A stretch of 8,699 nucleotides of DNA, from assembly GCA_045540915.1 (NCBI GenBank), contig JAZQID010000119.1:1-8699 (forward strand), given 5' to 3'. The position numbers and the translations under genes are program-made. Under the pieces are notes generated by a model. It had not been told where the DNA came from. It was given only the letters and a program-made list of their open reading frames with translations, and searched no databases. Below are positions 1-6,225 of the stretch, one piece after another. The stretch comes from RGIG2206 sp045540915. GTDB lineage: Bacteria > Bacillota > Clostridia > Oscillospirales > Acutalibacteraceae. Within the stretch, counting starts at the first letter, position 1; every line of letters begins with the position of its first letter.

Positions 1-740
1 TTCAGCTCGGCGAGATACTTGAGCAGTTTCTGACCGCCGACCAGTTCGTGCGAAACGCATCCATTCGCAACAATCGCGAAATGGTCGAATATGCCGTCCT
101 TATCCCGTCGCGAGACGGGGACGGGGTGCGACACCTTCTGCCGATAGATTCAAAATTCCCACTCGACACCTACGAGCATATCCAGCAGGCCGCCGCACAG
201 GGCAAGCCTGAGCTTGTTGAGGAAGCCTGCAAGGCGCTTGAAAGCACCGTTCGGCAACAGGCGAGAAAGATATCGGAGCTTTACATCGACGTTCCCACCA
301 CCACCGATTTCGCCATTTTGTTTTTGGCGACCGAGGGGCTTTATGCCGAGGTCTTGCGCCGTCCGGGACTCTGCGAGGATATACAGAATAAGTACCGCGT
401 AATGATCTGCGGCCCCACGACGATAGCCGCATTTTTATCCACCGTCAAGGTGGGATTTCGCACCCTTGCGCTCGACCGACAGGCTTCTGAGGTGTGGAAG
501 GTGCTCAGTGCAACCCGTCAGCAGTACGAGAAGTTCACCGACGTCCTCGGCAAAGCCAAAAGGAAGATCGACGAGGCAGGCCGCGCCATCGAGGATGCGC
601 AGAGCAGGAATTATCAGATCAGCAAGCGGCTAAAGAAGGTGGACACTCTGCCTGCATCTGAGGCTGAGCGCCTGCTGGGGATAAACGAAGCGGAATTTGC
701 CGATGAGGCAGAAGGATCCGAAGGGATGATGGATGAATGA
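1..740 (+). CDS. rmuC: DNA recombination protein RmuC, C-terminal part (5' end outside window)
   Basis: RmuC is a predicted PD-(D/E)XK-fold nuclease-like protein that limits inversions and aberrant recombination at short repeats; its biochemical activity is poorly defined. The reading frame is open from base 3 with no stop and no credible start, so the gene enters from the left; about 245 residues are visible against a usual 400-500. Family signatures are clear: PIDSKFP (IDSK codons at 144-155, the nuclease-core acidic/Lys motif), TTDFAILFLATEGLYAEVLRR, GPTTIAAFLSTVKVGFRTLA and SEVWKVLSATRQQYEKF. The C-terminal tail is charged and probably helical (KAKRKIDEAGRAIEDAQ). The missing N-terminal part would normally hold a membrane anchor and coiled coil. 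The GTG at 48 is internal, because the coding-quality sequence before it (LEQFLTADQF) continues the domain. The stop overlaps the rimM start as ATGA, implying translational coupling. Confidence 0.93.
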   Translation, partial: QLGEILEQFLTADQFVRNASIRNNREMVEYAVLIPSRDGDGVRHLLPIDSKFPLDTYEHIQQAAAQGKPELVEEACKALESTVRQQARKISELYIDVPTTTDFAILFLATEGLYAEVLRRPGLCEDIQNKYRVMICGPTTIAAFLSTVKVGFRTLALDRQASEVWKVLSATRQQYEKFTDVLGKAKRKIDEAGRAIEDAQSRNYQISKRLKKVDTLPASEAERLLGINEAEFADEAEGSEGMMDE

Positions 741-1252
741 AACAGCGTTATCTTGAAACGGGAGAGATAGTCGGCACCCACGGAGTAAGGGGCGAGATGC
801 GTCTCTATCCTTGGTGCGATTCGCCCGATTTTCTGAGCGGGATAAAGCGCCTCTACCTCGACAAAGAGGGAAAGGCTGTCCTCGACGTAATGAGCGCGCG
901 TGTGCACGGCACCTTGGTGCTTATAAAGGTTAAGGGGGTGGACGATATCCCCTCTGCCGAGCGGCTTCGCGGCAAGACGGTCTACCTCGACCGCAAGGAT
1001 GCAAGGATAGAAAAGGGCGCGTATTTTATTCAGGACCTGATAGGGTGCGCCGTTCTCGATGCCGACGACGGACATTGCTACGGCACCGTTTGCGATGTTT
1101 CAAAGACGGGTGCCAACGACGTCTGGCATATAAAGCAGGAGTCGCGCGAGGTGCTTATACCTGCCATACCCGACGTGGTCATCGACGTTGACGTCGATGG
1201 GGAAAAGGTCGTGATTCGGGCGATGAAGGGGTTGTTTGACGATGAAGATTGA
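737..1252 (+). CDS. rimM: Ribosome maturation factor RimM
   Basis: RimM binds ribosomal protein S19 and the 30S head and assists late 16S rRNA processing and small-subunit assembly in the cytoplasm. The 171-residue product has the usual family length and both domains: an N-terminal RimM barrel (about residues 1-85) opening with the hallmark GEIVGTHGVRGEMRLYPW, and a C-terminal PRC-barrel domain (about 92-168) with YFIQDLIGC, TGANDVWHIK and LIPAIPDVVIDVDVDGEKV. The ATG at 737 is right because the family motif begins within ten residues of it; AAGGG at 721-725 can serve as ribosome binding site, 11 nt away. The gene overlaps the rmuC stop by 4 bp and the trmD start by 11 bp. The rimM-trmD pairing is the classical bacterial arrangement; here rmuC stands upstream rather than rpsP. 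Confidence 0.97.
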   Translation: MKQRYLETGEIVGTHGVRGEMRLYPWCDSPDFLSGIKRLYLDKEGKAVLDVMSARVHGTLVLIKVKGVDDIPSAERLRGKTVYLDRKDARIEKGAYFIQDLIGCAVLDADDGHCYGTVCDVSKTGANDVWHIKQESREVLIPAIPDVVIDVDVDGEKVVIRAMKGLFDDED

Positions 1253-1994
1253 TATTATGACCCTCTTTCCCGATATGTGCCGAGGCGTGCTCAGCGAGAG
1301 CATAATGGGCAGGGCGCAGGCGGCAGGTCTTATTGACGTAAGATGCACCGACATCCGCCCCTATACCGAAAATAAGCACGGACGGGTCGACGACTACCCA
1401 TACGGAGGGGGCATGGGTATGGTTATGGGCCCCCAGCCGATATACGACTGCTTTGAGGACATCTGCAAGCAGCGCGGCTACCGCCCCCACCTTATCTATA
1501 TGTCTCCCAAGGGCAAAAAGTTGACCCAACAGCGCGCCCTTGAACTTTCCAAGCTGGAGGGATTTGCCATTCTGTGTGGCCACTATGAAGGGGTCGACCA
1601 GCGTGTGCTTGACGCCATCGTTGACGAGGAGATATCCATCGGCGACTACGTCCTGACGGGCGGAGAACTGCCTGCTATGGTGCTTGTCGATACCGTCTGC
1701 CGCACCGTCAAGGGAGTGCTCAGCGACGACGAATGCTTCGAGCAGGAGAGCCACTTCAACGGCCTGCTCGAGTATCCGCAGTATACGCGCCCACCTGTGT
1801 GGAGGGAGCAGTCGGTGCCCGATATCTTGCTTTCGGGTCACCACGCAAATATAACCAAATGGCGCCGCGAGATGTCCCTGCGTGAGACGGCTCTCAAACG
1901 CCCCGATATGCTTGAGACGGCCGAGCTTACTCCGTCGGAGCGCAAAATGATAGACAAATTGAACAAAAATGTTGAAAATGTTGATGCTGATTGA
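1242..1994 (+). CDS. trmD: tRNA (guanine-N1)-methyltransferase TrmD
   Basis: TrmD methylates N1 of G37 next to the anticodon, using S-adenosylmethionine, and so prevents +1 frameshifting; it acts as a homodimer. The 250-aa product has the SPOUT trefoil-knot elements in order: GGGMGMVMGPQPIYD (55-69), YMSPKGKKLTQQRA (86-99), ILCGHYEGVDQRVLD (110-124) and ISIGDYVLTGGELPAMVL (131-148). The C-terminal tRNA-binding part holds GLLEYPQYTRP (174-184) and SGHHANITKWRREMSLRET (198-216). I chose ATG 1242 (MKIDIMTLFP, the classical N-terminus) over the in-frame TTG at 1236, with GAAGGGG at 1225-1231 ten bases upstream. Residue 173, where the H. influenzae and E. coli enzymes have the proposed catalytic Asp169, is Asn (codon 1758-1760). 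rplS, the usual downstream partner, is absent. Confidence 0.97.
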   Translation: MKIDIMTLFPDMCRGVLSESIMGRAQAAGLIDVRCTDIRPYTENKHGRVDDYPYGGGMGMVMGPQPIYDCFEDICKQRGYRPHLIYMSPKGKKLTQQRALELSKLEGFAILCGHYEGVDQRVLDAIVDEEISIGDYVLTGGELPAMVLVDTVCRTVKGVLSDDECFEQESHFNGLLEYPQYTRPPVWREQSVPDILLSGHHANITKWRREMSLRETALKRPDMLETAELTPSERKMIDKLNKNVENVDAD

Positions 1995-2083
1995 CAAAAA
2001 ATTGACGGGGAAAATGTAGTAAAGTTACACAAACCTGTCGGTTGTAGGAAATTCAGATTTGTTGACAAAATAGAACTTTTTTC

Positions 2084-2119
2084 CAACGGAAAGAAATTCG
2101 TTGACCTTACGACCGTTGA
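2084..2119 (+). promoter_or_regulatory. CGTTG repeat array around the hpr promoter -35 (possible operator)
   Basis: Three copies of one pentamer are spaced exactly 15 bp apart: CAACG at 2084-2088 (inverted), CGTTG at 2099-2103 and CGTTG at 2114-2118. The second copy overlaps the -35 hexamer and the third lies in the promoter spacer. Copies one and two form an inverted repeat with a 10-bp gap; copies two and three form a direct repeat (CGTTGA). The placement would suit a repressor or activator site, but the motif matches no regulator I can name and short repeats can arise by chance. Confidence 0.3.
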
Positions 2120-2136
2120 GGGATATAATATTAGCA
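2101..2136 (+). promoter_or_regulatory. Sigma-A type promoter for hpr
   Basis: TTGACC at 2101-2106 (one mismatch to TTGACA) and a perfect TATAAT at 2124-2129 are separated by the optimal 17 bp. The predicted transcription start is near A2136, giving a leader of about 46 nt before the HPr start codon. There is no TGn extended -10. The rest of the 187-bp interval between trmD and hpr is AT-rich and shows no convincing terminator, so read-through from trmD into hpr is possible in addition. Confidence 0.85.
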
Positions 2137-2165
2137 TAGAAAAGTGTTTCAACCAGTCACATAGT

Positions 2166-2172
2166 GAAGGAG
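2166..2172 (+). promoter_or_regulatory. Ribosome binding site deciding the hpr start
   Basis: GAAGGAG ends 9 nt before ATG 2182. It lies downstream of the in-frame GTG at 2164 and so excludes that codon as the start; the resulting protein begins MFVKGVTV, as HPr proteins do. Confidence 0.85.
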
Positions 2173-2181
2173 CGATTATAC

Positions 2182-2445
2182 ATGTTTGTAAAAGGTGTTA
2201 CTGTTCAGAACAAGGTAGGTCTTCATGCTCGTCCCGCAACCTTCTTTATTCAGAAGGCAAATGAGTACAAGTCTTCCATCTGGGTCGAGAAGGAAGAGAG
2301 ACGTATCAACGCCAAGAGCTTGCTGGGTGTATTGTCGCTTGGCATTGTCGGCGGCGCTGAGATCAAGATCATTGCCGACGGCGCTGACGAAGAGGACGCT
2401 GTCAACGGTCTGGTCGACCTCGTCGAGTCGGGCTTTGCTGACTAA
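2182..2445 (+). CDS. ptsH: HPr family phosphocarrier protein
   Basis: HPr relays phosphate from enzyme I to sugar-specific enzyme IIA proteins of the phosphotransferase system. In Gram-positives it is also phosphorylated on Ser46 by HPr kinase to act as CcpA co-repressor. The product is 87 aa, exactly the family size. His15 and Arg17 lie in GLHARPAT (13-20), and Ser46 lies in NAKSLLGVLSLG (43-54), so both phosphorylation sites are intact and this is HPr rather than Crh, which lacks the active-site His. The gene has its own strong promoter and is followed 13 bp after its stop by a strong terminator, so it is monocistronic. The usual ptsI neighbour is missing, so enzyme I would have to be encoded elsewhere. 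A role mainly in catabolite regulation rather than sugar uptake is possible but not shown by the sequence. Confidence 0.94.
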   Translation: MFVKGVTVQNKVGLHARPATFFIQKANEYKSSIWVEKEERRINAKSLLGVLSLGIVGGAEIKIIADGADEEDAVNGLVDLVESGFAD

Positions 2446-2458
2446 TTATTGAATATCG

Positions 2459-2507
2459 TATAACAAAACAAGGGCACCTCATTACGAGGTGCCCTTGTTT
2501 TGTTATA
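2459..2507. terminator. Bidirectional intrinsic terminator between convergent units
   Basis: The arms 2459-2480 and 2486-2507 are perfectly complementary over 22 bp around the five-base loop ATTAC. The GC-rich core is GGGCACCTC/GAGGTGCCC. The outer parts are an A-rich tract on the left and TTGTTTTGTTA on the right, so the transcript from either strand ends in a U-rich tail. It closes the hpr unit on the plus strand and the dCMP deaminase unit, whose stop codon lies at 2516-2518, on the minus strand. Confidence 0.93.
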
Positions 2508-2515
2508 TGTAATCC

Positions 2516-2998
2516 TTACTGTTTATTAAAACTAAGTTCGATGGAATCGACTGCGGTTTCGAGTTGGGTGGTCTTGACCCCTGCCGACTCAAGCATACGC
2601 TTGGAAGCCATCGTCGCCAGCGAGTCGGCATACTTGTCGTAGAGATAGATGACCTCTTTGATACCGCTTTGAATGATGGCTTTGGCACATTCGTTGCAGG
2701 GGAAGAGGTCAACGTAGATGCGCGCACCCTTGAGGGAGCGTCCGCCTGCGTTGAGTATGGCGTTTAGCTCGGCGTGTACGACGTAGTTGTACTTGGTGTC
2801 CTCGCCCTCGCGCTCCCACGGATAGCTGTCGTCCGAGCAGCCGTAGGGGAAGCCGTTATAGCCTGTGGAAATGATGATGTTGTTACTGTCGACGATGCAG
2901 GCGCCGACCTGAGTGTTGGGGTCCTTACTGCGCCTTGATGCGAGCAGGGAGACCCCCATAAAATATTCGTCCCAACTGATATAATCCTTCCGTTTCAT
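2516..2998 (-). CDS. dCMP deaminase (cytidine/deoxycytidylate deaminase family)
   Basis: Predicted to deaminate dCMP to dUMP, the substrate of thymidylate synthase, in the cytoplasm. The 160-aa protein has the zinc-deaminase core: His75 and catalytic Glu77 in HAELNAI (75-81) and the Cys pair in PCNEC (Cys101, Cys104). The dCMP-type motifs SKDPNTQVGACIV (24-36) and GYNGFPYGCSDD (46-57) separate it from free-cytidine or tRNA-adenosine deaminases. It is shorter than ComEB of B. subtilis (about 189 aa as I recall). Its central motifs (EYFMGVSLLASRRSKDPN, VDLFPCNECAKAIIQSGIK, YDKYADS) look closer to metazoan DCTD. The ATG at 2998 is supported by AGGTGG at 3006-3011, 7 nt upstream. It lies 61 bp downstream of the tar-type operon, in the same direction, behind a weak hairpin. 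No promoter of its own is visible in that gap. Confidence 0.93.
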   Translation of the reverse strand: MKRKDYISWDEYFMGVSLLASRRSKDPNTQVGACIVDSNNIIISTGYNGFPYGCSDDSYPWEREGEDTKYNYVVHAELNAILNAGGRSLKGARIYVDLFPCNECAKAIIQSGIKEVIYLYDKYADSLATMASKRMLESAGVKTTQLETAVDSIELSFNKQ

Positions 2999-3025
2999 TC
3001 GGAAACCACCTTTTTACTATTTATT

Positions 3026-3048
3026 AAAACGGCCTTGCGGCACGTTTT
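3026..3048 (-). terminator. Weak intrinsic terminator or attenuator after the transferase operon
   Basis: On the minus strand the sequence reads AAAACG, a bulged T, GCC, the loop GCAA, GGC, CGTTTT. That is a 9-bp stem with one bulge and a GNRA tetraloop, followed by TTTTAATAAA. Only four uninterrupted U residues follow, so partial read-through into the dCMP deaminase gene is plausible. It lies between the 484-aa transferase stop (3060) and the deaminase ribosome binding site. Confidence 0.5.
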
Positions 3049-3059
3049 GCCGATGAAGA

Positions 3060-4514
3060 TCATTCGCCGAATATCATTCGTGCTACACGCTCGGAGGCGT
3101 GAGAGTCGCAACTGTCCATACTGTACCTGCGAAATTCTGCTCGCCTTTTTGCATCGAAATCGCCCTCGCGCAGAGCCTCGATAAGCCCGTCAAAATCGCC
3201 AACCGCCTTGCCTGCAACATACCGCTCAAACGGCTCATAGAAATCGCGGCTTGCGATATATTCCTCGAGGTCGAAGACGTAGAGCAGTATGTCAAGGTCA
3301 AGCAAAGCCGCCTCATATATCACCGACGAATAGTCGGTGATGAGCAGGTCAGCGCAGAAGAGCAGGTCGTTTATCTCGCGCATATCCTGCAGATCGGCAA
3401 AGACGTCCTCGTACCCCTCGGGCAGCGAGAAGCCCTTGACAAAGGGGTGCATCTTGAATATAACGAAGCGCCCCGTCTGCCTGCAAAACTCGGCAAGCCG
3501 TCCGAGATCCAAGGCTTCAGTTGGATAATGCGCGCTTTGCTTTCCGTCACCTCGGAAGGTGGGGGCAAAGAGAATTATCTGCTTGTCTGCCGCCTGAGGC
3601 AGTAATTTAAGCAGCTCAGACTTTTGCTTTTGGGCATATTCGCTGTCAAAGAAAATGTCGGTACGGGGCACTCCTGTCGCATAAATATTGTCGGTCGGGA
3701 TGCCGAAGGCCTCGGCGTAATGCGCCCTGACGGCAGGGGAGCTGACGATGGCGTGGGTGTAGCACCGATGGGAATTGCCGTCGATTCTCGGCGCACCCTG
3801 CTTGCCTGCACGGGAGTAGCCTGTCGTTTTGTAGGCACCGCAGGCGTGCCACAATTGGAATATGCGGGTGCCTTTTGTAAATTTCAGGTGATAAATCAGC
3901 GGATAGTAGTCGTCGATAACGACGGTGTCGCACCTGCCCAGCTTGAAGGCGGTCAGGGCGTAGAAGAGGGCACGTGAGCCGCCCTTGTTAAATGAAAAAA
4001 TCAGGGGTGCTCGGTTGTCGATACCGAGTTTTTTTGCGGCGTCGAGGACAAATGCCATATTACCCGACGGGTCGCGGCGCGATTCGCTCGTAAATATAAC
4101 GCGCGGGCGGCCAAAGCGTGCCGCACGGCCGAGCAGGTAGATGCCCTGCATCAAAAGGTCGGACACCCTCTCCTTAAAGGACTCCTTACGCGGAGCGTAG
4201 TCCACCTTGACCTGCAAACTGCCCTTCTCGGCCCACACCTTAACCTGATAGGAGGTGCCGTCGCCGCTAAAATCGGCATCGATTGTAAAAAGGTCGTCGC
4301 AAATGGCGCCCGAAACCACCCATTCGCCGCTCGGGATAGGACGAGAGTTAAACCCCGACGCAAAGTCAAAGGATGCCTCCTTGCCGTCGGCCGAAAGGGT
4401 CGGCTTGACCTGACCGACCGAGCCTGTAAGTCGCAGCTCGGGCGAAAATTCGCCGTCGGTGCCGAGCACCAGCGCGCACCGTCTGAAAGCGGCACTGCAA
4501 ATGCGGTCACTCAT
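3060..4514 (-). CDS. TarL/TarK-like CDP-alditol phosphotransferase, short paralogue (484 aa)
   Basis: Predicted peripheral membrane GT-B type transferase of the CDP-glycerol/CDP-ribitol glycerophosphotransferase family, moving alditol phosphate from CDP-alditol to a growing wall polymer on the cytoplasmic face. The C-terminal catalytic region (about 135-484) is complete: FTSESRRDPSGNM (141-153), LWHACGAYKTTGYSRAGK (221-238) with the conserved His223, TGVPRTDIFF (280-289), ILFAPTFRGDG (314-324), FKMHPF (353-358) with His356, LITDYSSVIYEA (391-402) and EEYIASRDFYEPFE (417-430). The N-terminal region, about 110 aa, is a shortened, diverged beta-rich domain without the WERVQL strand of its neighbour. 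It lies 10 bp downstream of the 560-aa paralogue, with GAGG (4522-4525) overlapping that gene's stop. Whether it primes, elongates with ribitol, or uses glycerol cannot be told from sequence. Confidence 0.9.
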   Translation of the reverse strand: MSDRICSAAFRRCALVLGTDGEFSPELRLTGSVGQVKPTLSADGKEASFDFASGFNSRPIPSGEWVVSGAICDDLFTIDADFSGDGTSYQVKVWAEKGSLQVKVDYAPRKESFKERVSDLLMQGIYLLGRAARFGRPRVIFTSESRRDPSGNMAFVLDAAKKLGIDNRAPLIFSFNKGGSRALFYALTAFKLGRCDTVVIDDYYPLIYHLKFTKGTRIFQLWHACGAYKTTGYSRAGKQGAPRIDGNSHRCYTHAIVSSPAVRAHYAEAFGIPTDNIYATGVPRTDIFFDSEYAQKQKSELLKLLPQAADKQIILFAPTFRGDGKQSAHYPTEALDLGRLAEFCRQTGRFVIFKMHPFVKGFSLPEGYEDVFADLQDMREINDLLFCADLLITDYSSVIYEAALLDLDILLYVFDLEEYIASRDFYEPFERYVAGKAVGDFDGLIEALREGDFDAKRRAEFRRYSMDSCDSHASERVARMIFGE

Positions 4515-4524
4515 ACCATCCGCC

Positions 4525-6207
4525 TCATTTCAGGTCGGGCTTGTTGCCGAGAATTATCCAGTCGATGACGCGGTCGGTCGACCCTCCGTCGCGGAACTCG
4601 AAGTTGCGGTTGCAGAAGGGCTCCACCTTTTCCTGTTCAAAGTCGCCCGACTCAATGGAAGAGAGAAGTTCGTCAAGGGAGCGCACTATCTTGCCTGGGA
4701 CAAAGCTTTCAAAGGGCTCGTAGAAATCGCGCGACGAAATATACTCCTCAAGGTCGTATGCGAAGAAAAGCATCGGAATATTAAGTATCGATGCCTCGTA
4801 GATGACCGACGAATAGTCGGTGATGAGCATATCGGTGATAAAGAGCAGGTCGTTTATTTCCCTGTCTGCGCTCAGGTCAAAGAGTACGTCGGACAGGCTC
4901 TCGGGGATATAGACGATGTCCTTTACAAAGGGATGCATTTTGAAAATAAAGACCGAGTCGGTACGGCGGCACAATGCGGCGATGGCCTGCATATCGAGGT
5001 TGTGCAGGGGATAGTGACCCGATTTTGCGCCGTTACCGCGGAAGGTGGGGGCAAAGAGGATGACCTTTTTGCCTTTGAATTCGGGATGCGCCTCATATAA
5101 TGCGGCGGTTGTATTCAATTTGTACTCATCGTTGAAGAACATATCGGTGCGCGGAACACCCGTCGGGTAGACGCTGTCGGGCAGCATACCGAAGGCCTCG
5201 CAGTAGAAGCGCGCAACGTGGGACGAACTGGCGATGGCGTGGGTGTAGACGCGGTGGTTGTCGTTGGTCAGGAAGGGACCGCCCTTTTTGCCTGTGCGGG
5301 AGAAGCCGACCGTCTTGAAGGCACCGCATGCGTGCCAAAGCTGAATCACCTTGACCTGCGGCTTGAATTTAAGTTGCTTGACGGTGGGGTTGAAGTCGTC
5401 GATGATAACGATATCGGCGCGTGCAAGCAGATGGGGTGCGCGGAATTTGTCGATTATTCCTCGTCTCGCTTTGACGCTCGCCTTTAGCAGAAAATCAATG
5501 TGGAACTGCTTGTCCAATCCGCGCTCGACCAAGCGGTCGTAGACGTCCTTCATATTTCCCGAAAGCTCAGCGCGTGAATCGGAGCAGAAGACGATGCGGT
5601 TGCCCTTGTGGCGCGAGAAAAGTCCCGTCAGGAAAAAGACGGAGAAAAATCCGCCCCTGAGCACCGAATTGATGAAGGGTCGGGTCCATTTTTTGAGCAG
5701 GTTGATGCACTTGCGCATAGCAGAGGGTGCCTGCGGATGCAGGTAGGTCACCTGAAGATAGAGATGGCCGCTGTCGTTGACGCAGGGCATAATGGTGTAG
5801 CTTATAAAGGAGCCCTTGGTGAACTCGCGGGCAAAACGGCCGAGCTTTTCGTTCTTGGGGGCAAGCACGAAACGGTCGGAAAAGCCCTCGTCGCTGAAGA
5901 GATGCTCGCCCGACTCCATCGGGAAGATGGCGCCCGTTTCCTTGTTGCAGGCAACCAGACTCCAATTGCCGTCGGGCAGGAAGGTGCGGTCACCGTAAAT
6001 AGTCGTAATATTGACGCGGATAAGGAATCGGTCGTCCTTTATCTGCACGTCCCAAAGGTCACAGGAATGCTGGTTTTCAAGGTCGGTAAGGCGGAAGACC
6101 GTCTTATCGGGGTCAAAATTCCTGATGCGTCCTGCAAAAATAAGCTGGACGCGCTCCCATTTGATAATATCGGTTATAACAAGCGGAAGAAATTCGCTTT
6201 CGGCCAT
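4525..6207 (-). CDS. TarL/TarK-like poly(ribitol phosphate) transferase (560 aa)
   Basis: Predicted to polymerise ribitol phosphate from CDP-ribitol during wall teichoic acid synthesis, at the inner membrane face. Length (560 aa) matches staphylococcal TarL (about 562). The N-terminal beta-sandwich (about 12-155) starts with the family motif IIKWERVQLIFAGRI (14-28). The GT-B catalytic part (about 200-550) has FCSDSRAELSGNM (207-219), RRGIIDKFRAPHLLARAD (248-265), LWHACGAFKTVGFSRTGKKG (290-309) with His292, YPTGVPRTDMFF (347-358), ILFAPTFRGNG (383-393), FKMHPF (422-427) with His425, LITDYSSVIYEA (461-472) and SRDFYEPFESFVPGKIV (492-508). Several of these are, from memory, near-identical to TarL/TarK and less like TagF, which points to ribitol. 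The start at 6207 has GGGGGTGA upstream (6212-6219). It follows the ATPase gene by 18 bp in the same operon. Primer versus polymer activity is undetermined. Confidence 0.92.
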   Translation of the reverse strand: MAESEFLPLVITDIIKWERVQLIFAGRIRNFDPDKTVFRLTDLENQHSCDLWDVQIKDDRFLIRVNITTIYGDRTFLPDGNWSLVACNKETGAIFPMESGEHLFSDEGFSDRFVLAPKNEKLGRFAREFTKGSFISYTIMPCVNDSGHLYLQVTYLHPQAPSAMRKCINLLKKWTRPFINSVLRGGFFSVFFLTGLFSRHKGNRIVFCSDSRAELSGNMKDVYDRLVERGLDKQFHIDFLLKASVKARRGIIDKFRAPHLLARADIVIIDDFNPTVKQLKFKPQVKVIQLWHACGAFKTVGFSRTGKKGGPFLTNDNHRVYTHAIASSSHVARFYCEAFGMLPDSVYPTGVPRTDMFFNDEYKLNTTAALYEAHPEFKGKKVILFAPTFRGNGAKSGHYPLHNLDMQAIAALCRRTDSVFIFKMHPFVKDIVYIPESLSDVLFDLSADREINDLLFITDMLITDYSSVIYEASILNIPMLFFAYDLEEYISSRDFYEPFESFVPGKIVRSLDELLSSIESGDFEQEKVEPFCNRNFEFRDGGSTDRVIDWIILGNKPDLK

Positions 6208-6225
6208 AGTTTCACCCCCAAAGGC

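Noticed and set aside
1179..1997. 272-codon open frame on the minus strand opposite trmD
   Set aside because: It lies antisense to a complete, motif-rich trmD, has no recognisable domain, and is explained by the GC-rich codon bias of trmD removing stops on the other strand.
1991..2030. TTGACA (1991) and TTGACG (2002) as promoters near the trmD stop
   Set aside because: Candidate -10 boxes (TAGTAA, TTACAC) have the wrong spacing or poor sequence; these are likely chance matches in AT-rich DNA.
2028..2046. Hairpin ACAAACC-TGTC-GGTTGT as a trmD terminator
   Set aside because: The stem is short with a mismatch or bulge, and AGGAAATTC follows instead of a T-tract, so it would not terminate transcription.
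2062..2090. TTGACA at 2062-2067 as a second hpr promoter
   Set aside because: The hexamer is perfect, but no -10-like sequence lies 15-19 bp downstream (the region reads CCAACGGA). The TTGACC/TATAAT pair further down is far better.
2164..2181. Upstream GTG (2164) start for HPr, giving MKERLYMFVKG
   Set aside because: That codon lies ahead of the ribosome binding site, and HPr proteins begin at the MFVKG-type methionine, so ATG 2182 is used.
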